Shown here: positions 10,908-21,997 of the stretch, one piece after another | Layout of the letters: each line of letters starts with the position of its first letter | Position numbering within the stretch: position 1 is the first letter of the stretch | Origin: Diphasiastrum complanatum | Taxonomy: Eukaryota > Streptophyta > Lycopodiopsida > Lycopodiales > Lycopodiaceae | NCBI GenBank assembly: GCA_029204225.1 | Contig: CM055098.1 | Span: 6,235,746 to 6,299,745 of the forward strand | Length of the DNA stretch: 64,000 bases | Reading direction: 5' to 3' | The notes under the pieces: generated by a model | Told to the model about the DNA's origin: nothing | The model's input: only the letters and a program-made list of their open reading frames with translations | Database searches by the model: none | Position numbers and translations under genes: made by a program

Positions 10908-11813
10908 TCATGTGCATGCTCCTTGCATGAGAAAATAGATATTTCTTCTTGATTTATTAGGATCACAAAGATCTAACATCATGTTACCACGATCTAGAGA
11001 ATTAGACTCATGCAAATTGGCAAGACTATGCATGCTATAATAACAAAGTGTTTGCATCATATCTTCATGCTTGTTTATCATGCTAATCTCTGATCCAATG
11101 AGGCTAAATACTTCATTATGAAGATAAGTGTCTTTAGAAGATGATTCACTTACTCTCATAAAGAGTTTACAATTTGCCTCAATACAAATTTTCAAACTAT
11201 GAGTGAACAAATCACTTTTGCTCTTGCATGACTCAAGAGCATACATTTGATGAAATAACCATTTGCTTTCTAATTGATTTAAAATCAATTTCAGCCTTTT
11301 AAGAACATCATCTATGTTCTCAAGAGAGACTTCATACTCAACTAGTATGGTTTTACTCCAATTTTGAGATGCAATGATCTCACTAAAGCAAATTGATTTA
11401 TCAAATGACATAAGAGAAATAAGTATGCGATGTATACCACATGAGATATGCTCCTCTTTCCCTTGAAATGTGAGCCACATGGACTCAACCATATTTCTTG
11501 AGTTTCTTTTTGGAATCACAATTTGAGAAGGTCTATCCTCCTCAATCCTAGGCACACTTGAACCTTGAGAAGGATTCTCCTCCTCAATCCTTGGCACATT
11601 TGAACCTTGAGATGACTCCTTAAGATTATCTTCATGGTGCTCCTTTTTGATGGAAATCTGAGACCTCCATGTCTCATAATGATCACAACAACTATGACCA
11701 CACAATATGCACTTCCTATGATTATCAAAATTACTTATGCTAGAAACATAAGTCCAAAAATCACCACAACTTGGCATGATTTTTCTAATATTGAAATCAA
11801 AAGGCATTTCCAT
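10908..11813 (-). CDS. Unidentified 301-residue protein in element D
   Basis: This is the only long uninterrupted frame in element D. It starts MEMPFDFNIRK, has a compact cysteine/histidine cluster near residue 35-45 (CILCGHSCCDHYE), then a short internal repeat in which VPRIEEE and VPRIEED occur 16 residues apart. A long mostly helical-looking C-terminal part follows. It has no retropepsin DSG/DTG, no CCHC knuckle of standard spacing, no DDE and no YxDD. It is not a recognised gag protein, though a diverged gag or a captured host fragment is possible. The intact frame inside a cleanly bounded element suggests recent selection or youth. No function is proposed. Confidence 0.5.
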   Translation of the reverse strand: MEMPFDFNIRKIMPSCGDFWTYVSSISNFDNHRKCILCGHSCCDHYETWRSQISIKKEHHEDNLKESSQGSNVPRIEEENPSQGSSVPRIEEDRPSQIVIPKRNSRNMVESMWLTFQGKEEHISCGIHRILISLMSFDKSICFSEIIASQNWSKTILVEYEVSLENIDDVLKRLKLILNQLESKWLFHQMYALESCKSKSDLFTHSLKICIEANCKLFMRVSESSSKDTYLHNEVFSLIGSEISMINKHEDMMQTLCYYSMHSLANLHESNSLDRGNMMLDLCDPNKSRRNIYFLMQGACT

Positions 11814-13230
11814 GAAATCAATGACTCTTTCTTTTGAAAGTTGAAATGGATATGGAAAAGATTTGACACCTAGATTTTCCTTTTCAATTGACTAGTTCTC
11901 TCAACACTTGAGATTCTTGAACAAAAGATGGGTTTTGTTTCAAATACATGAAAATCAAACTTAATCACTTCTTTTGGACTCACTCTTGACCCAAATAATC
12001 TCACACTTGAGATTTAGAATGAATTTGATTTGACAACAAACTATACCACCAATTTTTCACAAAGCTTAAAAAATTAGACAACTAGAGATTCACAAAGATC
12101 TCAACCATGCATGAATACTCAAATATGGATTCCTCCTCATTCTAGACATCCAATGGGATCTCAAATTGACCCTCACACTCTCACAAAGAAAGTTGAATAG
12201 AACTAATTTGAGTTTCATACATACTATGTCAATTTTTGCTCAATAAATTGATTCAATCACCCATATTGGATTCCACCAATTACTCTACCTCTTAAGACTT
12301 GGAATGAAATTCAAAATCAAAAGTTGTGATTTTTCTCACTAAGATATTGTGCTTCAAAGAGATAATGCCACTTAGAAAGATTTGATCACCTGGGAAGAGA
12401 CAAACTCTCCACCAATAACAACACAAAATGAGCTTCTAGATCTTGTCTTTTACAAAGGAAGGAACTGTTAGAAAATTGGATCTCTCTCTACACATTTGCC
12501 ATAGACACCTTAATGACTCTTTTCAAACCTTACAATCACTCAAACAAATTGAGTAGGGTTGAACAATGTGACTTGGATCTCAATCTCTTTTCTAGAACTC
12601 TCAATTTAAGCCAATCTATGTCAAATTCTACAAAAGATTTGCATAGATGCTCTATATGCACTAGAAACTCTCAAAGGTTTCACTTGGAGGACAGATTCAA
12701 GGATGTTTTCTAGCAAATTGATGCTTCTAAACTTGACCCTATCACTCTTGAACAAATCTAGAGTGATGGTACAATGGATTACAACCTCTCACCTTGCATA
12801 TCACTCCTTAATCTATGATTTTTAGCAAAATCTCTCTCAACCTCAACATGCACTCAAAAAATCAGAGATAATCAATTAATGCACCTAATTCAAGCTTCAA
12901 ATTTAATTTCTTGGCTGATCTAATCCAAGAACTAATCAAGGGATTAGATTCTCTATAGAAAATGCTTGATTTTGCACCAAAAATCACTCAAATTGGGTGT
13001 GTGAGTCAAATTCTACAAATTTTTGAATTTTTTCAGCCAAAACCGGAGATGTACGACCTCACACGTGTGAAAAGGGTTCCTACAGCCCACAACAAGTTCT
13101 GGTCCAAAAATTTTGAGAATATCTATCAAATCCAACTCGCTACCCAAAATTTGACTAGTTTCCAAAAAACTGCTAATTTTGGCTTTGATTTGGATTAACC
13201 CTATCAATTTCAACAAAACCTCTTGTACTT
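11814..13230 (-). other. Leader of element D, no ORF
   Basis: The sequence between the primer site and the ORF has no supported frame. It contains a further CACACGTGTGAAAA motif near 13061, matching the LTR palindrome. It probably forms the untranslated 5' leader with packaging signals, by analogy with other LTR elements. Confidence 0.5.
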
Positions 13231-13243
13231 GGCTCTGATACCA
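13231..13243 (-). other. Primer-binding site of element D
   Basis: On the minus strand the site reads TGGTATCAGAGCC and abuts the CA end of the right LTR with no gap. It is complementary to the 3' end of plant initiator-Met tRNA. Confidence 0.9.
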
Positions 13244-14002
13244 TGTGCAAAAAGGTACAAAAAGGACCAAGAGTGAATCCTAATATGATCCTCAAGAGGG
13301 ATTGGTTGTCAGATTACTTGATCTATCAATCTACTTCAGATTAAGATCAATCTAGATCAATTCTAGACACAAAATCCTAACAAAAACAATCATTAATTGA
13401 AGGTAAGTGTACTTTATGGTTTCACACGTGTGAAACACTGTCTGAGTATGGACTCCAACCTAAAAATCAAGTACACATTGATAGAACCTCAAAACAATCA
13501 AAACAAATGTAGACAAATGGAGATAATCACTCAAAATTGCTTCCAAAACCAAGATTGGCATCTCACATTGATTATGGCCAAATGTGGCTCTATATATACA
13601 ATAAGTGGGAGCTCATGGTACTGATCATCCCTATGATCCCACATGTGTGAAGGTGCTTTGTTTCTATATGGAGATCTACTTGGAAATTTTTTAGAAGTCA
13701 AAATTCGCCTACTTTAGCTTATTCCACACATGTGAGCTGTCCTCTACACATGGGATATGACACCTAACCAAAGGATGTGGCTCATGCAATCAATAGATTG
13801 ATGCCATGTGTCATATGTCTAGAAAACTAGTTTTTGGCCTTTTTAGCCACTAGAACTTGAATTAAATCATATGTACAACCTATATGATTATGGTACATGA
13901 CAAGTACACTATTTTCACACGTGGGAACAGGCTCCACACATGTGTGTTTATCTATATACAAGATTTTTGGCCTCTACCAAGCTTATTTTTGCATTTTTCA
14001 CA
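13244..14002 (-). repeat. 5' LTR of element D (759 bp)
   Basis: The minus strand runs from TGTGAAAAATGC to TTTTTGCACA next to the primer-binding site. Only scattered substitutions and one length difference separate it from the other LTR. It has the same palindrome (13419-13436) and a TATATAT run near 13589. Confidence 0.92.
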
Positions 14003-14007
14003 AAAAT

Positions 14008-15310
14008 GACATTAAGCTCCACCTTGTAAGAGTACTGAATGCCATTTTTTATTTAGTTGTTGATGGGTGTTGGTCATTCAACGGCCTTGCCATGCTCCAC
14101 CTCACAAGTTTGACGAATGACATTCATAATGCCACAATTAGTGGGTGTTGGCCCTTCATCGACCTTTTTGGGAGCATTTGTATTAATTTAAAACGATGGC
14201 CAAGGTGCATTTGTATTAATCTAAAACAATGGCCAATATTTGTATTCTCAACCTCATATCAATGGGAAGTAACTCCCATTGCACTAAAATGATGAGTAAC
14301 CTATAACAACATGGCAACTAACTCTTGCCAAAAAAATATTAAAAACTTTTCACATGGTGGGAGAACTTACTTTGTCCCACAAGAAATTCGAGTCCCCCAT
14401 TGTGTCTAAGTTGGATAAGAGGCAATAGGGACCGAGGCTTAAATCTAGGTTTGCATGTGGAAAAAAGGCATTTAGAAATCCAAATGCTCCAAAATTGCTT
14501 AGCTAAAATGTGGATGTACAATGTATATATTTACCTTTTAATGTTAGGAATAAATGTAAATGTGAATTGAAGTGTTTAATTTGTATCTCATTATCTTAGG
14601 GCAAATATTGTTGCAATATCTTCAAAATCAAAGATAAGAAAACTAAAGAAATGAAGATGATGTTATGTATAATATCATGTGAAACCATGCTCCAAAAGGA
14701 ATTCTTTGCACAATTGCACATGAAGTCCCCAAGGTGCTCAAACTATTTGCTTGTGCGAGTAATTAAGTGTGGCATGCCATGCATGGTGTGGGGGTCTAAC
14801 CCTTCGTCGCTTCCAATATTGCATACTAGTCACTCTCACACTATTTGTTCTCTACTTTTTTGCAAATGCGGCAGGTCACGATTGGTGATATAGCGCATAT
14901 CAGCTACATTGGTATCCTAGTCCTCACAATCCTTGGGGTTACACTAAATGCTTGGTAGAGCGAGCTGAGCTAAATGCATGCTTTGACCTGGTAGAAGAGA
15001 ATCATGCCTACACACGTAGCCCTTCACCCTTTGTGTGAAGTACTAAGAAAGAGTGCTTGGTGTGCTTGAAATCTCTCAACATCTGACTTTTAGGCTTTGG
15101 AGGTCAGCTCGTGTGTCCACCATGCATTTAGCTCACACTGCCAAAGCTACATCAAGAGTCACCTGCAAACCTCAAACTAAAATGTCAAGACGCTTGCTCC
15201 CACTTCATATGGAAGCAAAGGGCTGGGGATGAACTTTATTCCTCACCTTCACTAAGGGAGCTCCTTGATTAAGGGTGTAGGCATGACCCCACCCAGTGCA
15301 AAAAAACCAT
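14008..15310. other. Intergenic, nothing recognised
   Basis: No supported gene or element was seen. Two loosely similar phrases containing GGGTGTTGG occur near 14065 and 14140, too weak to call a repeat. Confidence 0.5.
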
Positions 15311-15497
15311 AAAGTGGCATGATAAGATCTATACTTTGATGCAATCTCCTACTGTCTACACCATTAAATGAGGTTGGGGCACATATTCCGACACCAAGTG
15401 ATGTGTGTTTAAGCTTGCATGTCCCTAAAGTGGCATGATAAGATCTCCTACTCTCAACACCATTAGATGAGGTTGTGTTTAGGCTTGCATGTCCCTG
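15311..15497. repeat. Imperfect tandem duplication
   Basis: A unit containing AAGTGGCATGATAAGATCT, then TCTCCTACT, ACACCATTA and GCTTGCATGTCCCT occurs twice in succession. The first copy is longer, about 115 bases, and the second about 75. It does not encode anything recognised. Confidence 0.6.
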
Positions 15498-16586
15498 TAG
15501 CACAAAGCAGGGTGGCATTTAACTCCACGTCCACCCGAACAAATGAAAAGTTCAAGGGCCCACCAAATCAGCGTTTCAGGTGACCCACCATACGGTCTCA
15601 CGCTCTCCCAAATAATATGGCTGTCACTACGGTCACCTACTCAAACGTACATTAATTTTGTAGAGAAATCGCTGGGGTCACTTGGGCCACCAAAGTAGCG
15701 GCCTTGGTGGTCCTTTCACCCCAAAAAGGCAGAGCCTTGGCCCTTGGGGGTGGAGGAGGAAACGGAGCCAGCTCCGGTGGCGATGGCAGAATTCAAGGAG
15801 CAGCCTTTCTTTGCTGTGCTGTGCTAAAGATGGGATCGTGAACTGTTCTTGGAGAACCAAGAACATCTGGTCCCACACTTGCTATGGCTGGTGTTTAATG
15901 CAGGTGGGCGATGTGAATGTTCAGCAAAGCTGCCTCCTTGGTCTTGCTAAGCAACAGGCTTTGGGAGCTCCTGCTGAGCTCAATCCTCAACCCCTGAGCT
16001 TGAGAAATTGTGGTTTTTGCATCTTATTGCTCTTGCATTTTTTTGGTTTTTGCTGCTTTATGGATCTTCCCCTCCTTTGGATCATTTCCCCCCTCCTCCA
16101 AGTGGGTTCTTTTGTGCCTTATCAATGGAGCCTTGCTCCCTCCTTGCCAATGTAGATGCAAAATAGCAATTTTTGGTTCAACATTGCAATGAGTTGAGTA
16201 TACAACCAAGAATTTTGAGGAGGAGCAGCAAAATCTACTTCTTCTTTTGTAAAATCTTGTCTCTTTCAAACTTCAGGCATTGAGCAGGCAATGTCAAACA
16301 GCCAGATCTAAAACCCAAAGGAGGAGGAGCTCTTCTTGTTGGTTTTCTCCCTTAAAACTTCCCTCTGCAGCCCTGGATTTACCAACCTTGTTCACAGGCA
16401 TGTTTGAAGAAAAAATAGAATGTGAATAACAGGCCAAGGGACTCAAATTTCTCTGTTTGATTAAGATGTGAAGTTGCATCATCTGTGAGAGCTTGTTGAG
16501 GATCTGAACCATGCCATCAAGCTTACCAAGGCTTCACCAGTTATGGAAGCTTGCTTCATGGCAGTGTCAATGATGATCTGAATGTG
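15498..16586. other. Upstream region of the DeSI-like gene
   Basis: This is less AT-rich than the flanks and lies directly upstream of the proposed first coding exon, so promoter and 5' UTR are probably here. A 157-residue open frame at 15682-16155 has low-complexity, unrecognised sequence and is not called. No TATA box was convincingly placed. Confidence 0.4.
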
Positions 16587-16643
16587 ATGGATGACGCTTA
16601 CTACACTTTCGAGGTAAGGTCACTCTTCTTGTTAATACGAATC

Positions 16644-16707
<64 letters not shown>

Positions 16708-16979
16708 TCATCCTGCACTACTTTGGTTAAGAGAGTATCAAACTTCAAAAATAGCTTGGTAGTTTAAAAACATGAGCATACGTAGATCGGCGATCAAACC
16801 CATAAGACAGATATCCAATATGCAATGATCACAACAAAAACGAGCAGATCTCTCTGCAAGTATTGTAAGATCGGCCAGCGAAGCAGCGACAGTCCTTAGC
16901 CCAGAATGTTCACAGAGGAAAGTGTCCCATCTCAAGATCGTGTAGCACGCTGGGCTACACTTTTTTCTGAAATGCAGTC

Positions 16980-17054
<75 letters not shown>

Positions 17055-18627
17055 ATGTTTCATTTTTTCTCTATATCCTGTTGTTTGCAGATTGTCAATG
17101 TGCCACGAGGAAAAGAGAAACTGAGACAAATTTCTTTGTACAACTACATGGGCTCCAATGGCATTGATGTTCACACCTCTGTGCCAGTCTATCTTAATAT
17201 CTATGACCTGACTCCCTTGAACGGGTACATGTACTGGTTGGGCCTGGGGGTTTTTCATTCAGGCATTGAAGGTGTATAATACTTCTTCATTGCCTGCAAA
17301 TTTACCTTCCTTACCAACATCTTGCTCTTGTAACATTTGATCTGATATCGTTGTGATTTTATTGTTCATATCGTACTAAAATTATCGTCTCACATTTAGT
17401 CAGTCCATTTAGTGATTGAGGGTTCTATAATCATGTCAGAAGGTTTGGAGGCTGTCTTTTTCCCTGCAGTCTTTAATTTTTTTAAAATTATCTTGGTCCC
17501 AAATCAGCAGCATGCCTATGTTGCTGTCTGCATGCTGCTGTCTTTTGAGGTCTCTTCACAAAGGGATAACACTGATTAAATCTATGCTTTAATCGATATT
17601 ATAAAAGTAATTTTGGTAAATTGGCCATCATACACATCACTTTATGGTGAGCAGAGCATTATTTGGGCGCAGAAAAGCAATTGCCAAAGTTCTGTATCCA
17701 TTTATTGGCCAGGTTGTGCCACTGCAGATGAAAAGGTTTTATTACATTTTATGCCCAAACTTTGTGCTCATGAACTCACCCCTACATGATATGCAAGAAT
17801 CTGTAGCTTGGTGGGTAAGAACTTCTCTTGTAGGTTTACCCACCCAGGATCAAGTCTCCATGAAGCGCTTGTTTTCTCTTGTATTGTCATTGTGCCTGTT
17901 GGATGTTGGGCCTTTGGGGCCTGTTGCTTCTATGCTTGCCCTTTAGGGCCGACGTACTGGGTCTTGGGCCCCCAATTTAATACAGTTGTAAATGTTATCA
18001 TTGGTCTGCTCGTTTCGGGTCAGTCAATTTTGCCCCACTTAGATTTTCAACCAAACTAGCACATGTGTGTGTGTGTGCGTGTATGTACGTTTGACATATC
18101 AATTTTTTCTACGTGCTTATGAGTGTTCCTCCCATGTTGACGAAGAGACTTTTCTGCTCCCAATGGAACTTGGAGATGCTTATGCTGTGCGGTAAGTTAA
18201 CTTTGAATAATTTTTTAGTACTAGCTTCAGTTTAAGCTTAGCCGTTTGGTCATGTGTTGCAGCTCATGGCGTGGAATATGGATTTGGTGCACATGATTAT
18301 CCAACAAGTGGTGTTTTTGAGGTAGAACCTCGAAACTGCCCAGGTTTTAATTTTCGGCGATCGATACTGCTTGGTACAACAAGCCTTAGTGCATCAAAAT
18401 TTAGAGAATTTATAGAGAATCTGGCAGCCAAGTATCATGGTGACTCATATCACTTAATTGTGAAAAACTGCAACCACTTCACCAATGATGTCAGCATACG
18501 GCTTACAGGAAATGGAATTCCCAGCTGGGTCAACCGGCTTGCAAGAATAGGTTTGTGCTCCTTTGCAAGTTGCATATTCTGTTACCGGCTTCGTGTGAAG
18601 TACCAGAGCTCAATAGTGAAATTATGA
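16587..18627 (+). CDS. DeSI-like (PPPDE) deubiquitinase/deSUMOylase gene
   Basis: The gene encodes a papain-fold isopeptidase of the PPPDE family, which in characterised members removes SUMO or ubiquitin. Three coding exons are proposed: 16587-16613, 17091-17271 and 18263-18627, about 190 residues in total. The first intron begins GTAAGG and ends TTTGCAG, the second begins GTGTAT and ends GTTGCAG, and both keep the frame. Family motifs are clear: PVYLNIYDLTPLNGY, then GVFHSGIEA with the catalytic His, then YGFGAHDYPTSGVFEVEPR, and KNCNHFTNDV with the catalytic Cys, followed by IPSWVNRLARIG. The short first exon (MDDAYYTFE) rests only on splice sites and frame. An in-frame ATG at 17148 is the alternative start and would give 162 residues. 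The C-terminal tail after ARIG differs from the usual cysteine-rich tail, so a further intron there is possible. This is the only gene in the window that looks intact. Confidence 0.88.
16646..16703. repeat. (AG)n microsatellite in intron 1
   Basis: About 29 AG units in a row, almost without interruption. It lies in the proposed first intron of the DeSI-like gene, about 30 bases after the donor site. Confidence 0.97.
16982..17050. repeat. (AG)n microsatellite near intron 1 acceptor
   Basis: About 34 AG units end only 40 bases before the splice acceptor at 17090. The position between branch site and acceptor could affect splicing when the length varies, by inference. Confidence 0.97.
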
Positions 18628-19397
18628 CAGCATGAAAATTTTGATTGCCACTGGCCAAAGGGAGGCCAGCGTTTATCAAAGGGTGTTCAATAACTGCTGA
18701 GTGTAGTTTATGGAGAGGCGGTACTTTTTCACAATGCTGGCCAAATTTTGTATAGCTAAGTCTTTAAGGCAAATAACATTCTTCCAATGACAGAAAGCAA
18801 GATCCTTGGTCTTGCTCACATACATGTATAATAGTTGTGTTGATCTGACACATGATCTTGTGAAATGTTTTCTTTTCTTGTATCTGCGCCCCACACAGCC
18901 CTGTGAAATGTTTATGAAAGAAGCACAGTTTATGAATGAACAGTATTTTGTGCATATCTCCAGTCAACCACCCATCTGCACCTTCTATGTCATCTGTGAT
19001 ATTCTTAAAGCACAGAATGCTTCTTATGGATAAGGTCTTCACTGGCAGTTTGGCTGTGTAAATGTGCTTATCTGAGCAGCAGGCATCTGTTTATGCCTCA
19101 TCTGAAGGTGCAACATTATGCCTTTAATATAAAACTGATTTCATTTGCTTCCAAGCGCAGCTGCTACTGTAAAACTCAGGCCTGCAAATTTTTTGATGAT
19201 AGTGCATTAAAATAAAAACTCCTAGCTGAATCAAAGTGATGATATGATATTTTCGTTTATCTTTTCATCAGAAAATGGTGCTTTGCTCTTTAGTTCTAGG
19301 CTTTCCTTAACCTCAGGAGTCATATAAATCATAGAAATTCAGTTCATGATCTTTGCATAGCTACAAGCATCTGCAATCAGTGTACTTAGTCACTATA
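18628..19397 (+). other. Downstream region, probably 3' UTR and intergenic
   Basis: No coding frame was recognised. The part next to the stop codon should hold the 3' UTR of the DeSI-like gene, but no polyadenylation signal could be placed with confidence. Confidence 0.4.
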
Positions 19398-19613
19398 CTA
19401 CCACAGAATGGCTTGAAATATAGCCTGTTCAGTCTGTTGGATATTGTTTCCATTCACAAAAGTGGTTGATCCATGGTGCTCACCATGGACTTCCCAACCT
19501 CCATTTGGCCTCCTATGCATAGCTCTGAGAGTGCATACAATCTTCTGAGACTGTGACTCTAGGATTGAGTTTAGTCCACCATACCCAATTACTTCCACAG
19601 CTCCAAAGTTTGT
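19398..19613 (-). CDS. Unidentified possible terminal exon
   Basis: The minus strand reads a protein-like stretch of about 70 residues ending in a stop at 19398, with motifs VEVIGYGGLNSILES and WEVHGEHHGSTTFVNG. An AG that could be a splice acceptor precedes it at about 19614. The composition is more protein-like than random frames nearby. No family was recognised and no upstream exons were found, so it may be a gene fragment convergent with the DeSI-like gene, or chance. Confidence 0.25.
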   Translation of the reverse strand, partial: TNFGAVEVIGYGGLNSILESQSQKIVCTLRAMHRRPNGGWEVHGEHHGSTTFVNGNNIQQTEQAIFQAILW

Positions 19614-20223
19614 CTGCTTTTGCCATATCCATCGCCCATGTTGTTCTTAGTCTAAAATGATGTATTTTGAAGGTAAAGCTTAGCATGGAGGCAATGAAGT
19701 AACTTCAGCTTTTCTTTGCTACAGCCATTTCAAATTTTTTTGTTTTGTTTTTGTTTTTTTGTTTTTTGTGAAAATGTGTTGAAATAAATGAGCTAGTTAT
19801 AGACCCAGATAAGCATAAGCTACTTAACTGATTCTTCTATACTTGTAGATGGCTCTACTTTCAGTCAGGAAAGTGGATACATAAATGGCAAAATGGGGGG
19901 GGGGCATCTTGGATGCACTGCCCATTTTGGCCCGAGCTTAATCTCAACCCCACGTTTCTTTTGATTGAAAAAATAAATTTTTTATTCACAGAAACTTGCT
20001 CAAAGACTTTGCCCAAGCTTTTGTGATTGACACGTGTTCTTTTATCCCATAAGTTCCTTGCAGTTAGTCCAATTGCTAGATATATATTGAAAATCACATT
20101 AAGTCTTTTAAATTGTGTGCACACGAGTGCGTGGTCTTGTCAAAAATTTCGTGGGCTCTCGCACGCCCAAATTCATGGGAATTTTGAGGCCCACCAAACA
20201 TTTTAAATTTTTGGTGGGCATTT
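19614..20223. other. Intergenic, nothing recognised
   Basis: No supported gene. The stretch between 20110 and 20223 directly flanks the family A LTR and shows no similarity to the other LTR copy. Confidence 0.45.
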
Positions 20224-20701
20224 TGTAATGATCGCCAAGCGAAGATCTACTTAGATCTTGTTGCGTGCAACCAAAGGACACCCAAACCACCCAACCAACA
20301 GAAAACAAATAGTCAAATCTCTAACCGCTTCACCCCGAAGCCATGGTGACTAAATGCAAGAGAGGAGAGGATCCTGGCTCTTGGAAACAGGAAAACTGAA
20401 TGAGGAGTAGGGCGAGTTTCAATAGGTTATATAATTTCCAAAAGCTAGAGAGTATTCTCTCTAGGATTCCTCTAATCCTATCAAAAGCATTTGATCTCCT
20501 ATTCTTGCACAAAAGATGTCAATCACCATGCAAAAGTTTCATAGGTCCAATTAGAGCACCTGGGCCTTCACAAAGGTTATTAATTACATTTCTAGCCTAG
20601 TTCGGAATGATGTGGTGTAATTAATAATCTCGTACACTAGAGTACCGGATATCCAATTCTAGGATTATGCTGAATCCTATATACAGGACATGGACGTAAC
20701 A
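20224..20701 (-). repeat. Family A LTR, minus strand
   Basis: On the minus strand it begins TGTTACGTCCATGTCC and ends GATCATTACA, about 478 bases. It aligns with the LTR at 864-1348. A polypurine tract lies next to it, so it is a 3' LTR of a minus-strand element. Confidence 0.72.
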
Positions 20702-20850
20702 TTCTCCCCCCTTGGAACTACTTCTATCCTTAGAAGTGAAAACTAGAGAAGATCCTCTTTATGCTTTTAACTTTTTCCCATGAATCATCATCCTCAACCT
20801 GACCCATCTACCTAATCAAGCACTCAGAGATAAAACGATTTCTCAACATG
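20702..20850 (-). mobile_element. Family A polypurine tract and internal remnant
   Basis: Minus-strand purines (CCAAGGGGGGAGAA) touch the LTR. The following bases match 720-850 of the first copy and then similarity ends abruptly near 20850. The rest of the element has been lost or replaced by the unidentified ORF cluster that follows. Confidence 0.7.
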
Positions 20851-21066
20851 GCGAAAATTTTCAGAGATAAAGTTCTTGAAACGGTTAAAAGAGTAACATT
20901 GACAAGGATGAATGTTATCTATATCAAAATGGAAAAACACATCATCAGAAAAATACCATTCACATTTAGCACTTGGTAGATAAGTCCAGCCTAACGTAAT
21001 ATCATAAAAGAGTTCGTCAACAGTACCAAAAATCCTGCTTAAAACATGAGCGTAAAAATGCTTCAC
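20824..21066 (-). pseudogene. Unidentified ORF fragment, aromatic-rich
   Basis: An 80-residue frame rich in Phe, Tyr, Trp and Asp (for example LFYDITLGWTYLP and CEWYFSDDVFFHFD). It looks like true protein sequence and not chance. Protein-like sequence continues upstream in a shifted frame to about 21200, so it is probably the broken second gene of the cluster at 20824-22559. No family was recognised. Confidence 0.35.
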
Positions 21067-21230
21067 ATGGATAAACTCAAATACTCTATTTCGGTAACAT
21101 AAATGTAAAAAAAGTCTCCCTGAGTGGCTACTAGTGGAAAACTAGAGACGTCCGGTTGCTGAAACGCTGATTTGTCTTCTAACATTGTCTTCTTCATCTT
21201 GCACATCGATTAGGATTTGTAAAAATTCAG

Positions 21231-21944
21231 CTATTTAATTGGTAAGTCCTCTTTGTTTCCACTGCTCCGTCCTTCCTTTGCTTTGTAATCTGAGACACGC
21301 TTTTTCTTCCCTGTTCCTGAACCGGAAATGACTGAGTTTGGATTATTCAAATTGAAAGAGCTCATCCTTTTGTTTGATTTCTGGAAGTATTTGTCTTGGA
21401 GGGTAGAAAAACTAGGACGTTTTAAGAGGCGTTCTATCTCTCGGATATTCTCGGCATCTCCTAAAGATGCAAGTAATCTGGCGGAGGGGTCCTTAGCCAG
21501 TTCAATAGAGGCATCAATCATGTATTGGCGGATAAAGAGAAAAGCGATATGAGATTTTACCACATCCCTAGCAGGTTTATTTAGCCACATGAAAAAGGCA
21601 TTTATCTGATTATGGACGGAAGCACCAGGAAAAAACTTGGCAAAGTTATTCATAATGAACCAGATAGCATGATCAAACCAAATGATGGAAGAACTATTTT
21701 TACATTTACCACATCTACATCTTTTCCAGTTCCAGATTCTGGCTTGGTGTAGGTTCATTCTGTTGAAGCTAGTCTCAAAGTGTCCTCTGGTCCTGGCCCA
21801 AACTTGCTCAGAGGGGCAACGAGAGGGTTCAAATTTGTTCATGCAGATAATGGTATCAAAAGAAACAGGGGTCTCAAGTGAAGGATTTTTGTGCAAAGCG
21901 GCCAATTTGCAGACTTGTATTTCTTTTTCTGTCAAATGAGTCAT
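21231..21944 (-). pseudogene. Unidentified 237-residue ORF, possible viral or captured origin
   Basis: The frame has normal protein composition. Features seen are a cysteine cluster (RCRCGKC), a central helical-looking part (FFMWLNKPARDVVKSH) and a lysine-rich serine tail. Protein-like sequence in another frame continues upstream to 22559, so the original protein was probably about 450 residues, broken by at least one frameshift and one stop. A second ORF lies just downstream on the same strand. A compact pair of unrelated ORFs with no retroelement motifs could be an integrated virus fragment or a captured gene; this is a guess, not a family match. Confidence 0.4.
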
Positions 21945-21997
21945 CAGAATCCAAAGATCAATAGGTATCAGTGCAAGAAATTAACAGAAGGAAGACT

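Larger units (their letters stand above)
9824..14002 (-). mobile_element. Non-autonomous LTR retrotransposon (element D)
   Basis: The element is bounded by two similar direct LTRs and flanked on both sides by the same five bases AAAAT (9819-9823 and 14003-14007), which is a target-site duplication. An initiator-Met primer-binding site touches the right LTR, so the element reads leftward. The 2.6-kb interior has no protease, integrase, RT or RNase H motifs and only one sizeable ORF. It must therefore rely on enzymes from an autonomous element; the primer site suggests a copia relative, but that is inference. The clean edges show a real insertion that is not deeply decayed. Confidence 0.92.

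Noticed and set aside
15682-16155. 157-codon open frame upstream of the isopeptidase gene
   Set aside because: The sequence is low in complexity and unlike any known protein, and another open frame overlaps it on the opposite strand.
16906-17258. Open frames of alternating Arg-Glu or Leu-Ser residues
   Set aside because: They are translations of the GA/CT microsatellite and have no coding meaning.
18130-18195. Extra exon in the second intron of the isopeptidase gene, followed by GGTAAGT
   Set aside because: It carries no family motif, and direct joining of 17271 to 18263 already gives an unbroken family sequence.
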